From Plenodomus lindquistii (Eukaryota > Ascomycota > Dothideomycetes > Pleosporales > Leptosphaeriaceae): a stretch of 64,000 nt of DNA. The DNA lies in assembly GCA_025504975.1 (NCBI GenBank), contig JANUWI010000008.1, positions 372,001 through 436,000 of the forward strand. The letters run 5' to 3'. Position 1 is the stretch's first letter; each line of letters opens with the position of its first letter. The notes beneath the pieces are model-generated. The model was not told where the DNA came from and ran no database searches. It saw nothing but the letters and a program-made list of their open reading frames with translations. Below are positions 10,512 to 22,577 of the stretch, piece by piece. The position numbers were made by a program, and so were the translations under genes.

Positions 10512-13500
10512 ATGTCCCCACGCAGGAGGCCGTCTACATCTTACAGCGCCACTGCTACGGCGTCTTCGTCATATGGGTATTATCCGTATGGCGAGTACAA
10601 CACCACTACCACATCTCGTCCCGGCACCAGGAGAGGTACTGGTAGACCCTCAACTGCTCGTCCGAGGACCGGCGCGTCCACCATTGCCCGTATTGAAGCT
10701 CAAAATGTGGTCTGTGCTATCGCTGAATCTCGCGGTATATCACCCACAGTCGGTCTAGCCTTTGTGAACCTCGACACAGCTGAGGCAGTGCTCTGTCAGA
10801 TCTGCGACAGTCAAACCTATGTCCGTACCGTTCACAAGCTCAAGGTATATGGCCCTTCCGAGATTCTGATCGTCTCGACTGCGGCTAGTCCAAAATCGAA
10901 GTTATTTTCGATCATCGAGGAAAATCTGGAAGACATTGGCAGCAAGCTCACTCTACTTGACCGTCGCTATTGGGCTGAGTCTACAGGATACGACTACATC
11001 CACTCGCTCGCGTTCAAGGAAGACGTCGAAGCTATCAAGATTTCTGTGACTGGCAACTACTATGCCGTATGCTGTGCGGCTGCAGTAGGTCGCTAACAGC
11101 TCTTTACTGTGTTGATGCTTATCATTATAGGCGCTCAAATACATTGATTTGGGTCTGGGTATGGTGTTCTCTTACCACTCGCTCCGGATGAGATACGAGC
11201 CGTCAGAAGGCTCAATGATGATCGATGTCTCTACGATCTACTCACTCGAACTTATTCAAAACCTGCAGAGTGCGAAATCTAGAGACTGTCTGTTTGGACT
11301 TCTCAACGAGACTTTGACGCCAATGGGAGCGCGACTGCTCCAAAACAACGTTCTACAGCCACTCACTGATGCGGATGTACTTAAAACTCGATATGCTGCC
11401 GTAGATGACCTGACTAGGAAAGAGGAGATGTTCTTCGCAACACGAGCAGGTTGGTATGACTCAAGCCGCATCGCATCATCTGCTGACTAGTCTGCAGCAC
11501 TCAAGAACTTTCTCGATGCTGATCGCATATTAACCGCGGTGCGCAACATCCTGTTGTGGTGGAGGTGTACGGACTGACATTTACAGCTTATCGTCACTCC
11601 GACAAGACCGACCTTGCACACTACGGAACAGGCCATTAATCAGATCATCATGCTGAAAGTTAGTATCTAACATTGTATCCATCAAGAGCGCTAATCATGT
11701 ACTGATTCATCGCTTGAGCAATTCATCGGCACCGTCAACCCAGTCTACGAGGCTCTCACGGGCACTGCTTCCACAATGCTGAACAACATCCGCGAGGTCT
11801 GCAAGTTCCTAGATGCGGTCCACTCGCATTAACACCATGACAGTTCTGCGCCCCTGAGAACGTCGCGCCCATACGAGAGCTGATTGACGAGGTCATCAAC
11901 ATTGACACTACTTACGCTAAACAACCCTTGGAGTTGCGGAACCAGCGCGTTTATGCTGTTAGATCTGGTGTCAATGGCTTACTCGACGTTGCCCGTACCA
12001 CGTACAAGGAGGCGACCGAGGACGCGTACCAGCATTCCACTGAGCTTCGCGGTACTGTGTCTGCTTCTAGTCACTTACTCACAGCTGCTGACAACTGGAA
12101 GCCGAGTACGATATTCAACTTGATCTCAAGTACGAGACTGGACGCCAATTTTACATCAAGATCCCCAGCTCGGAGCTGGATGGCAAGACGTTGCCTCCAA
12201 TCTTCATCAACGTGATCCGCCGCAAGAAGTACATAGAATGCCAGACCCTCGAGCTGGTGAAGCGTAATCAGAAGGTACTGGGTTGAACATCGTAACTGCG
12301 ATCATTTCTGACCTCGCTAGATCAACGTTTCTCACCAGGAAGTCATCTTGATGAGTGAGCCAATGGCGACGAGAACTATGATCAAAGCTAATACTTGACA
12401 GGCGACCAAGCAGTAGAAGACCTGATCGAAGGAGTCCGCAGCCACATGTCCGTCATGTTCAAGATCTGTGAGGCTGTGGCACTCCTGGACATGGTAGGAC
12501 CACCTCCTTCTCTTCAATGACATGGCTAAATGCACTATAGATTGCGGCATTCGCCCATCTCGTAACCGTGAACAATTATGTGCAACCTCAGCTGACCGAC
12601 ACCCTCGGTATAGAAGCGGGACGTCATCCAATCAAAGAGAAGATCATGCAGACCAAGTATGTTCCTAACGATGTATATGCAACACAACAAACACGCTTCC
12701 AAATTATCACAGGGTGCAACATGAGTGGAAAGAGTACTTACATCCGCTCCGTGGCTCTGATGGCTATCATGGCGCAAATCGGAAGCTAGTATGGCGAAAC
12801 CTGTATTCAACATGATATGTTGAGACTAATGATCTGTAGTGTCCCAGCCACATATGCATCTTTCCCTATCCATCATCAGTTGTTCGCAAGGCTAGGCATG
12901 GACGACAACATTGAAACTAACGTTTCTACCTTTGCGGCGGAGATGAGAGAGATCGCATTTATCCTTCGCAATGTGGATAAACGCAGCCTGGTTATCATTG
13001 ACGAGTTGGGCCGTGGAACAAGCACTAGAGACGGTCTAGCTATCGCTTTAGCTATCGCAGAAGCTCTCGTCTCCAGCAGGGCAGGTCATCGTGTGTTACG
13101 CTGAGCCAAACTGTACTGACGACGTCAGGCCCTAGTCTGGTTCGCAACACACTTCAAAGACCTTGCGAGAATCATGAGCGAGCGTGCTGGCGTACAAAAC
13201 TTGCACCTAGCTGTTGAGGTAGGCTATCGATAGTCTCCAGCCAGAAGGCCGACTAACGGGTGCGAGCAGATCGAAGACGAACAGAGCATGACTATGCTTT
13301 ACAAAGCCACGCTAGGTGTCGTCAAAGAAGCACATTACGGTCTGACGTTAGCTCGTCTCGTTCCTCTTCCCTCCGGAGTCGTCGAGTGTGCCACGCACGT
13401 TGCTCGGCAGCTCGAACGTCAAATGATGCAAAGGAAGAAGGCGTCTGCAAGTGTGCTTAGGGAGAAGCGTCGAAAGCTTGTTCTCAATTTGAAAGAGCAC

Positions 13501-13818
13501 CTCGTACAAGCACACAACGGCGTTCTCGAGGGTGAAGTTCTCACAGCATGGCTGCTGGAGCTACAGAAAGAGTTTGTCAATCGCATGACTGCTCTGGAGG
13601 CGGAGGCGGCCAGGGCTGATCAGGAGAACGACGATGAAGAGGACGAGGTGATGAAAGATGTCAGTGATTACGATGACGATGATCAATCGAGAACACCACG
13701 CGTTCGTCAGCCTTCGGTTATGACGATCACATCGCATACGAGTTCGACGACGTCAGAGTCGACTCCACGCGGGATGACTGCATCTACCATTCGTGCTGTG
13801 TCGGAAAATGAACGTTGA
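10512..13818 (+). CDS. MSH4: MutS homologue 4, meiotic crossover factor
   Basis: Thirteen exons: 10512-11084, 11131-11449, 11498-11538, 11587-11658, 11719-11796, 11844-12051, 12102-12274, 12321-12354, 12402-12493, 12541-12788, 12840-13084, 13136-13218, 13270-13818; all phases agree, giving 904 residues. After a Ser/Thr/Arg-rich N-terminus comes the MSH4 connector domain (CAIAESRGISPTVGLAFVNL), core/lever region (ALTGTASTML, RNQRVYAVRSGVN) and the C-terminal ABC ATPase. Walker A is GCNMSGKST at about 588-596; Walker B and signature are RSLVIIDELGRGTST at about 661-675. The mismatch-binding domain I of MutS is absent, as in all MSH4 proteins. MSH4 pairs with MSH5 and stabilises Holliday-junction intermediates to promote crossovers. 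The acidic C-terminal tail ends in low complexity. The intron 11 boundary is ambiguous: a GC-AG alternative at 13081-13128 fits the family better at one residue. Confidence 0.93.
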
Positions 13819-13945
13819 AAAGAGTTCATCGTCTCCATGGCTCTCTATTTCGCAGCTGATATAGTACTCAGGCTCTAGGCAGTCTTAACCTCAAGTCAGA
13901 CGTATCCTCCTATACAAATACATCAAGGATTCACGAGAACATCCC

Positions 13946-15176
13946 CTACAACCTCGACCTAGCCCTCTCCAACACCGCTTCAACCCCCTCCCTAACCTCT
14001 CTAACAATCTCCCCCGCCCCCTTAACCTCCTTCACTAACCCCACCCCCGCACCCGCATATGTCGTCATCCTCCCTTCCTCCCCCCATCCCTCATCACCCT
14101 TCCCCATCTCCTCTTCATACAACCTCCTATTCTCCCCCTCGTCCATACCCGCCAGCGCATCCGTGAAACTCCTATTCACAACCCCCCTCGCATTATGCGT
14201 CTCCGCCCACTGCGTATTCCGCAAGCTATCATATACCTTCGTCCTCACAGTACTTTGCCCACCATCCCTCGCGCTCAGCACAGCACGTTGATATCCCGCC
14301 GAGATATTCGCTTCATGGGACGCAAGAAACCGGGTTCCGAGCACAATCCCCGCAGCGCCGAGTGCAAGTGCTGCCGCCGCGCCACGAGCGTCAGATATAC
14401 CGCCTGTAGCAAGTATAATCGGAGCTGTATACCCTGCCTCCACACCCCCACCACCCTCATTAGAACAGACAGCAGCCACCGCATCAACAACCTCCGGCAC
14501 CAGCGCCCCCAGCCCCGCACCCCTCACCAACCCATGACCCCCCGCATCCGTCCCCTGCACAATCAGCACATCAACCCTCACCCCCTCCATCCCCACTACA
14601 TCCAACGCCTCTTTCACACTCCCAACCTGCACCCATATCTTCGTCCTCGGACTCGCTTCCCTTGTCTTCACACACCATCCTCTCAACTCTTGCAGCGAGG
14701 ACGGGGCGAAAAACCACACAGCGGCTGGTTTGTACTCCCCGATTAGAGGGAGAGCGGCGGATAACGAAGCACCCCAGTTTATAAAGCCGATGCCAATGGG
14801 CAGGACAGGCGCAGTAGGTAGATTCGTCGATGCGAGGAGTTGGTGTGCGTGCGACAGGTAGTTGCGTAGAGGTGTCACATCTGTTCCTGCGCCTATGAAA
14901 CCTATGCCTCCTGGGGGGGTTGGAAGGGGTGGGTTAGTCAGTTGGTTGTGTATTGGGTGTTTGGGAGTTTGGAGGGGGTGGGTTAGTTGGTGAGGATGAA
15001 GCAAAAGGGAGAGGCAGAAGGGTTATTATGGAAAGAAAAAAGGGCGAAATACCAGCTTTTGAAATCTCAACTGCCAACTCCGCAAGTGCAATGAGGCGCA
15101 TAGGTGCGCCGACTACGAGGGGCGTTTGTATCCATGGGTAATCGTTTTTTAATTTCTCAATCTCCGTGTTTGGCAT
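13946..15176 (-). CDS. Nitronate monooxygenase (2-nitropropane dioxygenase family)
   Basis: Exons are 15176-15053 and 14910-13946, with a 142-bp intron joining SKAG to GIGFIGAG; the product has 362 residues. The N-terminal WIQTPLVVGAPM and GIGFIGAGTDV segments are the usual FMN-barrel start of this family. VLIVQGTDAGGHG and the following PIILATGGISDARGAAAALALGAAGIVLGTRFLAS are the phosphate/FMN-binding and barrel-end motifs. Family members oxidise alkyl nitronates, such as propionate 3-nitronate, to carbonyl compounds using FMN and oxygen; fungal genomes carry several paralogues, so the physiological substrate is not known from sequence. The gene converges on MSH4 with a 127-bp gap. The intron is long for this window and highly pyrimidine-rich on the coding strand. 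Confidence 0.88.
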
Positions 15177-15726
15177 AGTGGTTAAATTTCGAATATATAT
15201 GGTTCTTGAGGAATGCCTGCTCTTGCTAATTACGTGTGAATTAGCTCTTGATTATGATTTTTGTGGGGTTTGAAAGAGTGTTGGGAGTGTTGGGAGTGCG
15301 AACTGTGGTTTGATTGTTCTATGAATCTTGCATTTAGGAGTTGTCGTTGTGTATGTATGTACGTGTGTTGTCTTATATCCGGCTTCTGATCCGTGAAAAG
15401 TAGTGTATCTCCTAACTTAGATCCCTCGGCTCAACCAACCAGTCAGCTACTCCGCAAGTCTCGGAAAAGCAAACGCTTGCTTCCCAATAACACCATCAGA
15501 AGAGGAGAGATGGTGGACATGTTTGGGTAACAAGAAGAAACCAACGTATTATTATTACATCGAATAAGATGTGCCAAGTCTATACAGTAGCCCACCAGCG
15601 GTCCTCCGTACCAGTTCGCTATGCTCTTGAATTGAAGCCGAATCCATATACACACATCACCCAAATGAACCAAAAGATCATACTCGTTACCCATACCCAC
15701 TCTATATATCTCCGAGAAGAGAGAAT
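15177..15726. other. Intergenic between nitronate monooxygenase and CYP51
   Basis: This 550-bp stretch is the promoter side of the nitronate monooxygenase and the 3' side of CYP51, both on the minus strand. AT content rises near 15180-15400, as expected for a promoter. No coding frame with family features, RNA gene or repeat was seen. Confidence 0.45.
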
Positions 15727-17363
15727 CTACTGGACCTTCTCCCTCCTCTCCCACTCCACAATACCCGGCGCAAGCGGCCGCGAGAACAAACTCGTGTAGT
15801 CCGTTCCGATAATCTCCTTGCTACCGCCCACATTCCTAATCTTGAGCTCCCTCACAAACGCCACAAGAATGGTTTGGAGTTGGAGATAGGCAAATTGCTC
15901 GCCAATGCACCGATGTCTTCCTGCTCCAAAGGGCAAGTAAGGCGAGTTGGTGCCCTTGGACACAACACCCCAGCCGTAATCAATCTTTTCGTCATTCGCC
16001 TCGTCGGCTTCCTCGTCGTACTGCGCGTTGCCGGCGTCCCAGCGATGCGGGTCCCAGTGCGATGGGTTGACGAAATGCGAGTCGAGTTGTGCGGAGAAAC
16101 CGGGAGAGGACATCAGGGTGTGGGATGTGGGGACATGGTAGTTGGTGCCGTCGACGATGAGGGGTTGCTTGACTTTGCGCATGATGCTGTGAATGGGGGC
16201 GTGGATACGGAGAGTCTCCTTGATGACTTGGGAGTGTAAGGGTAGGCGTTGGAGATCCTCGTATGTCAGGGCAGGGAGGTCAGCGCCGAGGACGTTCTTC
16301 TGCTCCTCAAGAAGCTCTTCGTAGATGTGGGGGTACTGCGCAAGGCGGAGGAGAATCCAGGCGATTGTAGAAGAAGAAGAGTGTTGGCCAGCCATGAGGA
16401 GTGCGATCATGATACCAGCGATTTCGTGCTCGGGAACGGGAGTGCCATCCTTGTACTTGCAGTCCATCAAGTGCCAGATCATGTCGTGGGAATCCTTCTT
16501 CACTGCGCCGGAGCGTCGCTTGCGGACGATGCTAGAGTAGAGTTCAATCATGGTCTCACGTGCGTTGTCGCGTGCGCGGTTGTGGGGAAGAGGTGCCCAG
16601 GACAGCATGAAGTTGACGGGAGAAAAGCCCATGTCGAGATCGTGGTAGAGTTCGGCGAACTTGGAGTCGAAGGAGCGGCGGATCTCCTCACCCTGGAGTG
16701 AGCGCGAGGCGGTGTAGATTGTGAGTTCAGCCATGACCTTTGTAACGTCAAAGGTGCCCTTTTCGCCCTTGAAAGCCTTGTGGCGTTTGAGGAAGTCTTC
16801 GGTTTCCTGGGTGATGACGACGACGTAGGAGCGGAGCGCCTCTTGCGTGAGGCCAAACTTGACAAACTATTCTATGCATTAGCGATTGCAATCGGCCCCT
16901 ATAGAGACGGTGTGCATACCTTCTTCTGTTCCATGAGCTTCGAGTTGGGGCAATCGTACACAACATCCTTTCCAAAGACAGGCGTGGTAAGGGGCGAGTA
17001 GATCTCCTCGGCATTGACATCCTTGATCTTGCCGTTCAAAATGAAGTTGTTGCCCGTCGTGTCCAGGCACACAGTCATCTTGCGCCCAAGCAGGATGAAG
17101 GTAAACACATTGCCGTACTTCTTCTGGTTGCGGAAGAAGAAGGCATACGGGTCCATGCCATACGTGACGGTGCTGCCAATGACGGGAAACCAGTGGAACA
17201 CAACCGGCGGCTCATTCGCCTTCTTGAGCAGGAGTTGCTTCAAGACATTGAGCACAACCGCAACCACGAGAAAGGAGGCGAAGCCAGTGGCTGTGAGAAC
17301 GGGATACGACGATCTGGCGGTGAAGTCGCCCAATGGGCCGGCGACGGTGGCAAGAAGACCCAT
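15727..17363 (-). CDS. CYP51: Lanosterol/eburicol 14-alpha-demethylase, cytochrome P450 CYP51
   Basis: Exons are 17363-16920 and 16866-15727 with a 53-bp intron after MEQKK; the product has 527 residues, normal for the family. I use the ATG at 17361-17363 (MGLLATVAG); the frame continues six codons upstream only to a TTG. The N-terminus has a membrane anchor (about residues 22-46). The CYP51 signature region SPLTTPVFGKDVVYDCPNSK includes the conserved Tyr136. The I-helix motif is MAGQHSSSSTIAW, the ExxR motif is KETLR (Glu365, Arg368), and the haem loop is FGAGRHRCIG with Cys468 as thiolate ligand. It is an ER enzyme of ergosterol synthesis (ERG11) that removes the 14-alpha methyl group, and it is the target of azole fungicides. 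Whether it is the A or B paralogue of filamentous fungi cannot be decided here. No truncation is seen. Confidence 0.95.
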
Positions 17364-17906
17364 AACTACTGCTGCGAACAAGTAGCGAGAGACGTTGTCG
17401 GGAGAGCGAATGTGAGAGCCTTTGAAGGGGCGAAGTCGCGTCTTGTTGATAATTATTTCCCAGGGCCCGCGGCTGGGGGCGCTCGGGCCACTACCTCAAC
17501 GTACAGAGCCGCCTTTGAGTGGTAGCTTGGCAGGGACGGATGGCGGAAGAGACATTTGGCCCCACTCGGAAGGGAGAGACTCGAACCACTAACTGACGAC
17601 CTTACATAACCACACTAGCACACTGCTCCGCCTCGAATACAGCCAATCCACATCAGGCCATGGCAGAGGTCGCGATTCGTGCATTGACATGTCGACACTT
17701 CACTGTCATTCTTGATTTGATACAGCGCTGCCGGATGGGTCCCTCCAGAAAGTAGAGGACAAGCGCTACGCCGAATACTGCAGCCCATCGCTGTGGTAGT
17801 GCCTGAACCCTTCACCGCCGTGAACACCTACCCAGTTAAAAACTCCAGAATACGTCCAAAGCACTCGGCAAACGTATAGCTTACAAGCAACCGTGCACAC
17901 CGCCGT
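17364..17906. other. Region between CYP51 start and kinase stop
   Basis: This 543-bp stretch should hold the CYP51 promoter (right of 17363) and the 3' UTR of the kinase gene (left of 17907). A GC-rich patch lies at about 17460-17520. A tRNA-like T-loop sequence on the minus strand near 17578-17588 did not fold into a tRNA. No clear sterol-response element was recognised. Confidence 0.4.
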
Positions 17907-20153
17907 CTACGCACCATTCTTCTCTTGTACCGAGAAGCTGTTGTCTCCAGGGTACCGGGAGCCATCTTCCTGCTCCGAGTACAGCGTCTGATCACACTTA
18001 CCGCCCATCTCGATGAACTCCTTGGGGTCACGCTTGCTGTCAGGATGCGCCTCCTTGTTGCCATTTCCATTACCCATGTTCATCTTTGTGCCGTTGATAA
18101 CACCATTCTTCTCGTAAACCTTGACTGCATCCTGTCCCTCTACCCCCTTGATCACACGAGCAATCTTAACGTCGTTGATGCTGCTGAGTAGAGTGCGTTC
18201 GCGCTGCATCTTGCGCTTCGAGAAGTCGAGCTTCTGAATAGCACCAGTCAAGCCATCGGTACTATCGTTGACGTTGATTGTGTTATTCGCCGTGGTCCAC
18301 GGGTGCTCGAGGCATTCATCTATCGTTATTCGTGACTCGACGTCGACTGTGAGCATGCGGTCGATTAGATCCAGCGCTGGATCGCCGACCGAGTCCCAGT
18401 ATGGTGACGGGTAGTCGAATCGTCCCGCCTTGATCTGCTGCGACAGTGTGTACGGATTTTCTGGGCTGTAAAGTTCGTCTGAGAATGGAGGGAAGCCACA
18501 CAAACAAATGTATAGCACTACACCTAGTGACCAAACGTCAACAGCACGGGTGTAGCGACGGTGGTTCGAGTTTTCTAGAATCTCAGGCGCAACATCTGAG
18601 AATTGGTTAGTATGTGGAAGACACAGCAAAATGGCAGTAGTAGCATACATGATGGGGTTCCGCAGAGAGTGGTGGTGAACGACTCTTCTCCAATAATCTT
18701 TGCCAATCCAAAGTCAGCCAGCTTGACAGAAAGATCCTTGTCGGTAAGAAGAATGTTCTCTGGTTTGATGTCCCGGTGAACAATGTTGCGTTCATGCTAA
18801 GATTGGTCAGCGATATATACTCACCAAAGGCTGACAAACTTACCAGATACTTGACAGCCTGAAACAGCTGCACAAATACCTTGCGAGTCTCCGACTCGGT
18901 CAACTTCTGCTTCATAACGATCCAGTTGAACAGCTCGCCCTCAGTCGCCAACTCCAACACCAGGTATACGCCATCATCCTCGTCAAATGTGTCCTTCAAG
19001 CACAGCAATGCTGGATGACTGACGCCCATGAGTACTGCAATTTCCTGCTGTAGACCATCGATCTTGGACTTCTCGCCGGGGCCAGGTCGCTTCTCAAACT
19101 TCTTGACCGCGTACCGAATGCCAGAGTTCTTCTCTACACATAGGTATACTGACGCAAAGTGACCCTTGCCCAACTGCTCTTGTATGGTGTATTGTTGATT
19201 GAATCGATGTGTGTTGCGCTTCTTTGGGTATTTGAAGACATATCTCGCCTCGTCAAGAATGGCAATCTCGTCGTCCTCGTGCAATTCACGTCGCTTGTTC
19301 CGTCCGACAAATGCCTCGTTGACAAATGTACCGTTGCCCGAAAGATCTTCGAGTACAGCGACTGTCTCACCACCCTTGTTTTCGGTGAACAAGAGGCAAT
19401 GTCGGTTTGAAACGACGGGTGATTCGATGACACGATCTGAGCGCTCGTCAGCCATGAAGCTATTAGCCTGTATTTGTTCTGCAACTCACCACACTCCCGA
19501 TGACGGCCGATCAGGTATCCACCAGCAGGAACGCCCTTCTCTGCCTTCTGCTCCTCGTACTTGTCTTCCTGACCCTTGTACTCTTCCTTGTTCTGTTTCC
19601 CACTCTTCACCTTACCGACAATCGATTGCGGCACAGGGCATCCCTCTCGTCGGCGCAACACCATGACGTCTTCCTTGAACCTATCCATGGGCACCAGGTA
19701 TCCCCAGACCTCCTCTCCCTCCTCATCGTCGACAGCATATGTGCGATTTTGCGAAGGATAAGTGAATTGGGAAAACGGCTGTGTATCAGAGGGCGGCGAC
19801 GACAAGCCTCCCGTGGCGCGTGGGGATCGAACAGCCTGACTAGGCCTCGTAGTGGGAGGCGGCGTTGCAGTGCGCTCCTTGTAGTCTTCAGATGTAGATT
19901 TCTTATTTGTAATCGGCGATGGCAGTTGCCCCTGCTTGATGCGGCTGCCTGGTACGGGCGACAGGCGCGAATGGCGGGTTCTCTTGGGCTCAGCTTCCTC
20001 GCCTTGAGAGTACTGCGATCAATTGAACGTGTTAGCAACATGTCGCATCACCAGCGCAAGATGGGAAAGTATGGCCGAAAGTTGGGATGAATGTCTGGAA
20101 CGGTCACGTACACGGCCGCGCTTCAGTTGGCTCTTCTCGGTTTGGGCGGGCAT
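17907..20153 (-). CDS. CHK2: CHK2/Cds1/Rad53-type FHA checkpoint kinase
   Basis: Exons: 20153-20112, 20012-19490, 19436-18844, 18796-18649, 18595-17907. The introns (99, 53, 47, 53 bp) keep frame and give 664 residues. A short first exon encodes MPAQTEKSQLKRGR. After a disordered Ser/Pro segment comes an FHA domain (about 117-245) with the phosphothreonine-binding core GRHRECD and SNRHC. The kinase domain starts near 271: Gly loop LGKGHFASV, catalytic Lys about 300, HRDIKPEN about 393-400, DFG about 414-416, activation segment with CGTPSYVAPE, and the CHK2-typical FDYPSPYWDSVGDPALDLID. A polar tail follows. By family knowledge it is a nuclear DNA-damage and replication-checkpoint kinase activated by ATR/ATM-type kinases. 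One FHA domain, as in CHK2/Cds1/Dun1, rather than the two of budding-yeast Rad53. It is divergent from ATG10. Confidence 0.92.
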
Positions 20154-20607
20154 GGTGGGCGACGGTAACGGTGTGGGCGAGGCCGAGGTGGATCAGTGCG
20201 GCGACTGTGTTCAAGGCAGTCGTCGAGTTGGCGGCATGGTGGTGCAGGAGCGGTTGGATGGCGGACGCCTGGACGGGTAGCAGCGTGGATCAGCGACGCG
20301 CTAGGCCGCCCCAGGTGAGCATGCCAAGGCCGGGGAAGCTGGAAGCTCCGATCGCAGCTACAGACATGGGTCCGGTGATCGTGGTTCTTGATGGTAGAGT
20401 ATGTTCTGTGTAACATCAGGCCATCTTGAACGGATCTTCGATTTCCGCTTCCCGGTTCATGATCAACTTGACAAGTTATTGACGTTTCTTGGCCGCTGTT
20501 CGTCATTCATGCAGCTAGCCATGTTTTGGCGCATAGTCTCGAGTTTCCGTGTCAAGTCTGCCCGTTACTCGTAATACCCTGCATGACTGGTTGCATAGTG
20601 CCAAATC
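20154..20607. promoter_or_regulatory. Divergent promoter region, kinase and ATG10
   Basis: The 454 bp between two outward-facing start codons. A GC-rich part lies next to the kinase gene and a more balanced part next to ATG10. No specific binding site could be assigned. Open frames on the minus strand here are not supported. Confidence 0.45.
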
Positions 20608-21296
20608 ATGCTCTCTACGTTTCCCCACCTAACCACTGCCGAATTCGATGAAGCGTGTCTTGCATTACAGCACAGATTTCAAGACCGTGGGTCAACCCAA
20701 GATAGTTGGACATCCGTCGAGATCATCAATCAACATGGCACTCAATACCTGAGAATCACAAAACCATTGAACATAAACCCAAATCATGCCGAGTCCGTCG
20801 AGGACCAAACTGACGAGCTCGACGAGGTAGAAGACATTGACGAAGTACGTTTCGAATACCACTGTACAACTCCTCATTAATTGTTGCTCAGCAATGTCTC
20901 CCTGTCCTCCTGCCTTCAGCAATTGTCAACTTCGACATCATCGTCTCTCCAACATATCTCGTCCCCACCCTCTACATCCACATCTCCGACCCCATGCACC
21001 GCTTCCCACCTACAATGAATACCTTGCACTCTCACCTCGTTCCCCCAGAGTACCGGAGCCAAACGGACAGTGTAGGTGTCATGGGTGGGGTAACAATAGG
21101 TGATCATCCCGTGACAGGCAGGCCTGTCTTTTTCATTCACCCGTGCCAGACAGCAGGGTTGATGGATGAGGTAGCTGGGAAGAGGAAGGGGGGTGTTACG
21201 GCTGAAGAGTATCTGTTAATGTGGATTGGAGCGTTGGGAGGGTGTGTGGGGTTGAATGTTCCAATGGGTTTGATCAAAGTAGAGGAGGAGTCTTGA
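20608..21296 (+). CDS. ATG10: Autophagy E2-like enzyme ATG10
   Basis: Exons are 20608-20844 and 20892-21296 with a 47-bp intron; the product has 213 residues. The start MLSTFPHLTTAEFDEACLAL is the usual family opening. Strand motifs of the E2-like fold follow (VNFDIIVSPTYLVPTLYIHI), then GRPVFFIHPCQT with the catalytic Cys at about 164. The Trp-containing C-terminal segment (YLLMWIGALGGCVGLNVPMG) is also typical. Atg10 takes activated Atg12 from Atg7 as a thioester and transfers it to a lysine of Atg5, making the conjugate needed for Atg8 lipidation on the phagophore. An acidic stretch (EDQTDELDEVEDIDE) precedes the intron. The gene converges on RRS1 with a 292-bp gap that shows nothing else. 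Confidence 0.9.
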
Positions 21297-21588
21297 GTGG
21301 AAATGGGAGAGACCGAGGATTGTGGGATGAGAAATGGTATGTGGAGAACCATCATATGGTTCGACTGTACATAAGGCGGCGAGTATGCAATATTGAAGTA
21401 CCTCGAGTTGACTTCATTCCTTGTCATCTGCAGTTGGTTGAAGAAGTAGCGGATATGCGCAGCCGTGCTTTTAAACCCCTCAGCGCCATCAACTAGAACA
21501 TATCCCACGAAAAGAAGAGTAGAAACGCCGTCCCAATGCATATCATAAGTGACCTGCTCACTCCGTTTAGAGTTTCAAGAGCTCCATC

Positions 21589-22349
21589 TCACGCACTAGG
21601 TTTCCTCGACTTGCTGGCATTTGCGCGCTGCTTCCTCTCGTTCCGCCTGATCCTCTCCTTGCGCTCTCTCCTCCCGTCCGCACGCTGGTCATGCGCCTCA
21701 CCGGTCGAGGCCTCCTTCTTCTCATCCACCTCCACGAGCCATTGGTTGTCACCATCCTTGTTCTTGCCCTTGTAACCCCACTTGGGAACCCACTCCTGCT
21801 TCTCGTCGTCAAACACCAGCTTGCCGTCGCGCTTTTTGTCCTTGATGCCCTTCTTGGCGGCAAAGCGCTCCCACTTGGTCTGCTCTTTGGCGGCAGGTAT
21901 GGGCTTCTCGCGGGGTAGGGGCGTGGTGGGCGCGGGCAGAACGAGGTGCACGCCCTCGCTTGTGGATTTGATTTCGCAGGTGGACAGTAGCTGGTTGATG
22001 AGGGCTTGGGCGGCATCGCGGGCGGTCGCTGTCAGAGTTTCTTCGTCGGCGGCAGCGGGGACGGGGTTGGGGTCGTTGGCGAGGAGGTTGCCGAGATCGA
22101 AGGTGAAGGGCGTGGGCTTGTTGACGGTAACGGGGCTGCGGGGTGGGGTTAGTGCTGCGTTGAGGCGTGTATATAACAAAGAGTGTTTGGCACATACAGT
22201 CTGCTAGTCGCAGTCGACTCTGCGATGGACGCAGCGCCATTTGCATATGTGACGTCCATTGCGCCGCCGTTGATTTTATCCGCGAGCTGCGAGTGCGTAG
22301 GGGATGTAGCCTGCAGTGCGACACCGCCGTCCATTTCCGTGTCTGACAT
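21589..22349 (-). CDS. RRS1: Ribosome biogenesis regulatory protein RRS1
   Basis: Exons are 22349-22198 and 22135-21589 with a 62-bp intron after ATSR; the product has 232 residues. Family hallmarks in order are the LPVTVNKPTPFTFDLGNLLANDPNP block, LINQLLSTCEI, LPAPTTPLPREKPIPAAKEQ, and TKWERFAAKKGIKDKKRDGKLVFDDEKQEW. The last continues to VPKWGYKGKN, and the C-terminus is strongly basic (nucleolar targeting). With Rpf2, Rrs1 brings the 5S RNP (5S rRNA, uL18, uL5) into the pre-60S particle. The N-terminal ~50 residues encoded by exon 1 are variable and Thr/Ser/Ala-rich. It is divergent from the mS29 gene, 228 bp apart, and RSA4 upstream in the window acts in the same 60S pathway. Confidence 0.93.
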
Positions 22350-22577
22350 TACGCGTGGGTGGTTCGAATTCCTCGTCTTGGTTTTGCAAGTTATCGCAAA
22401 GTCGAAGACGGCAGAACAATTTTTGGCCGGGCAGGGCTCAATTCGGCCAAGACTTCGCGCTAGTCGGCGGACCTCCGAGCTTTTCGAGGCATCGCGAACA
22501 GCGGCACAACGGGCGGCCAGAACGACAAGCACGACTACGACGCCAATTGCAGAGGCCCGAGGCCTCCTTGACCCATT
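22350..22577. promoter_or_regulatory. Compact divergent promoter, RRS1 and RSM23
   Basis: Only 228 bp separate the two start codons, so control elements are probably shared. The sequence is GC-rich with CpG, without an obvious TATA box. Inferred from gene arrangement. Confidence 0.5.

Noticed and set aside
13946..17363. Nitronate monooxygenase and CYP51 as part of a metabolite cluster
   Set aside because: Neighbours are housekeeping genes (MSH4, kinase, ATG10); same-strand adjacency alone does not support a cluster.
17571..17645. tRNA-like sequence on the minus strand (B-box-like GGTTCGAGTCT near 17578-17588 with an A-box-like segment upstream)
   Set aside because: The bases flanking the TTCGA loop do not form a 5-bp T-stem and no acceptor stem pairs at tRNA distance. 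At best a degraded tRNA remnant.
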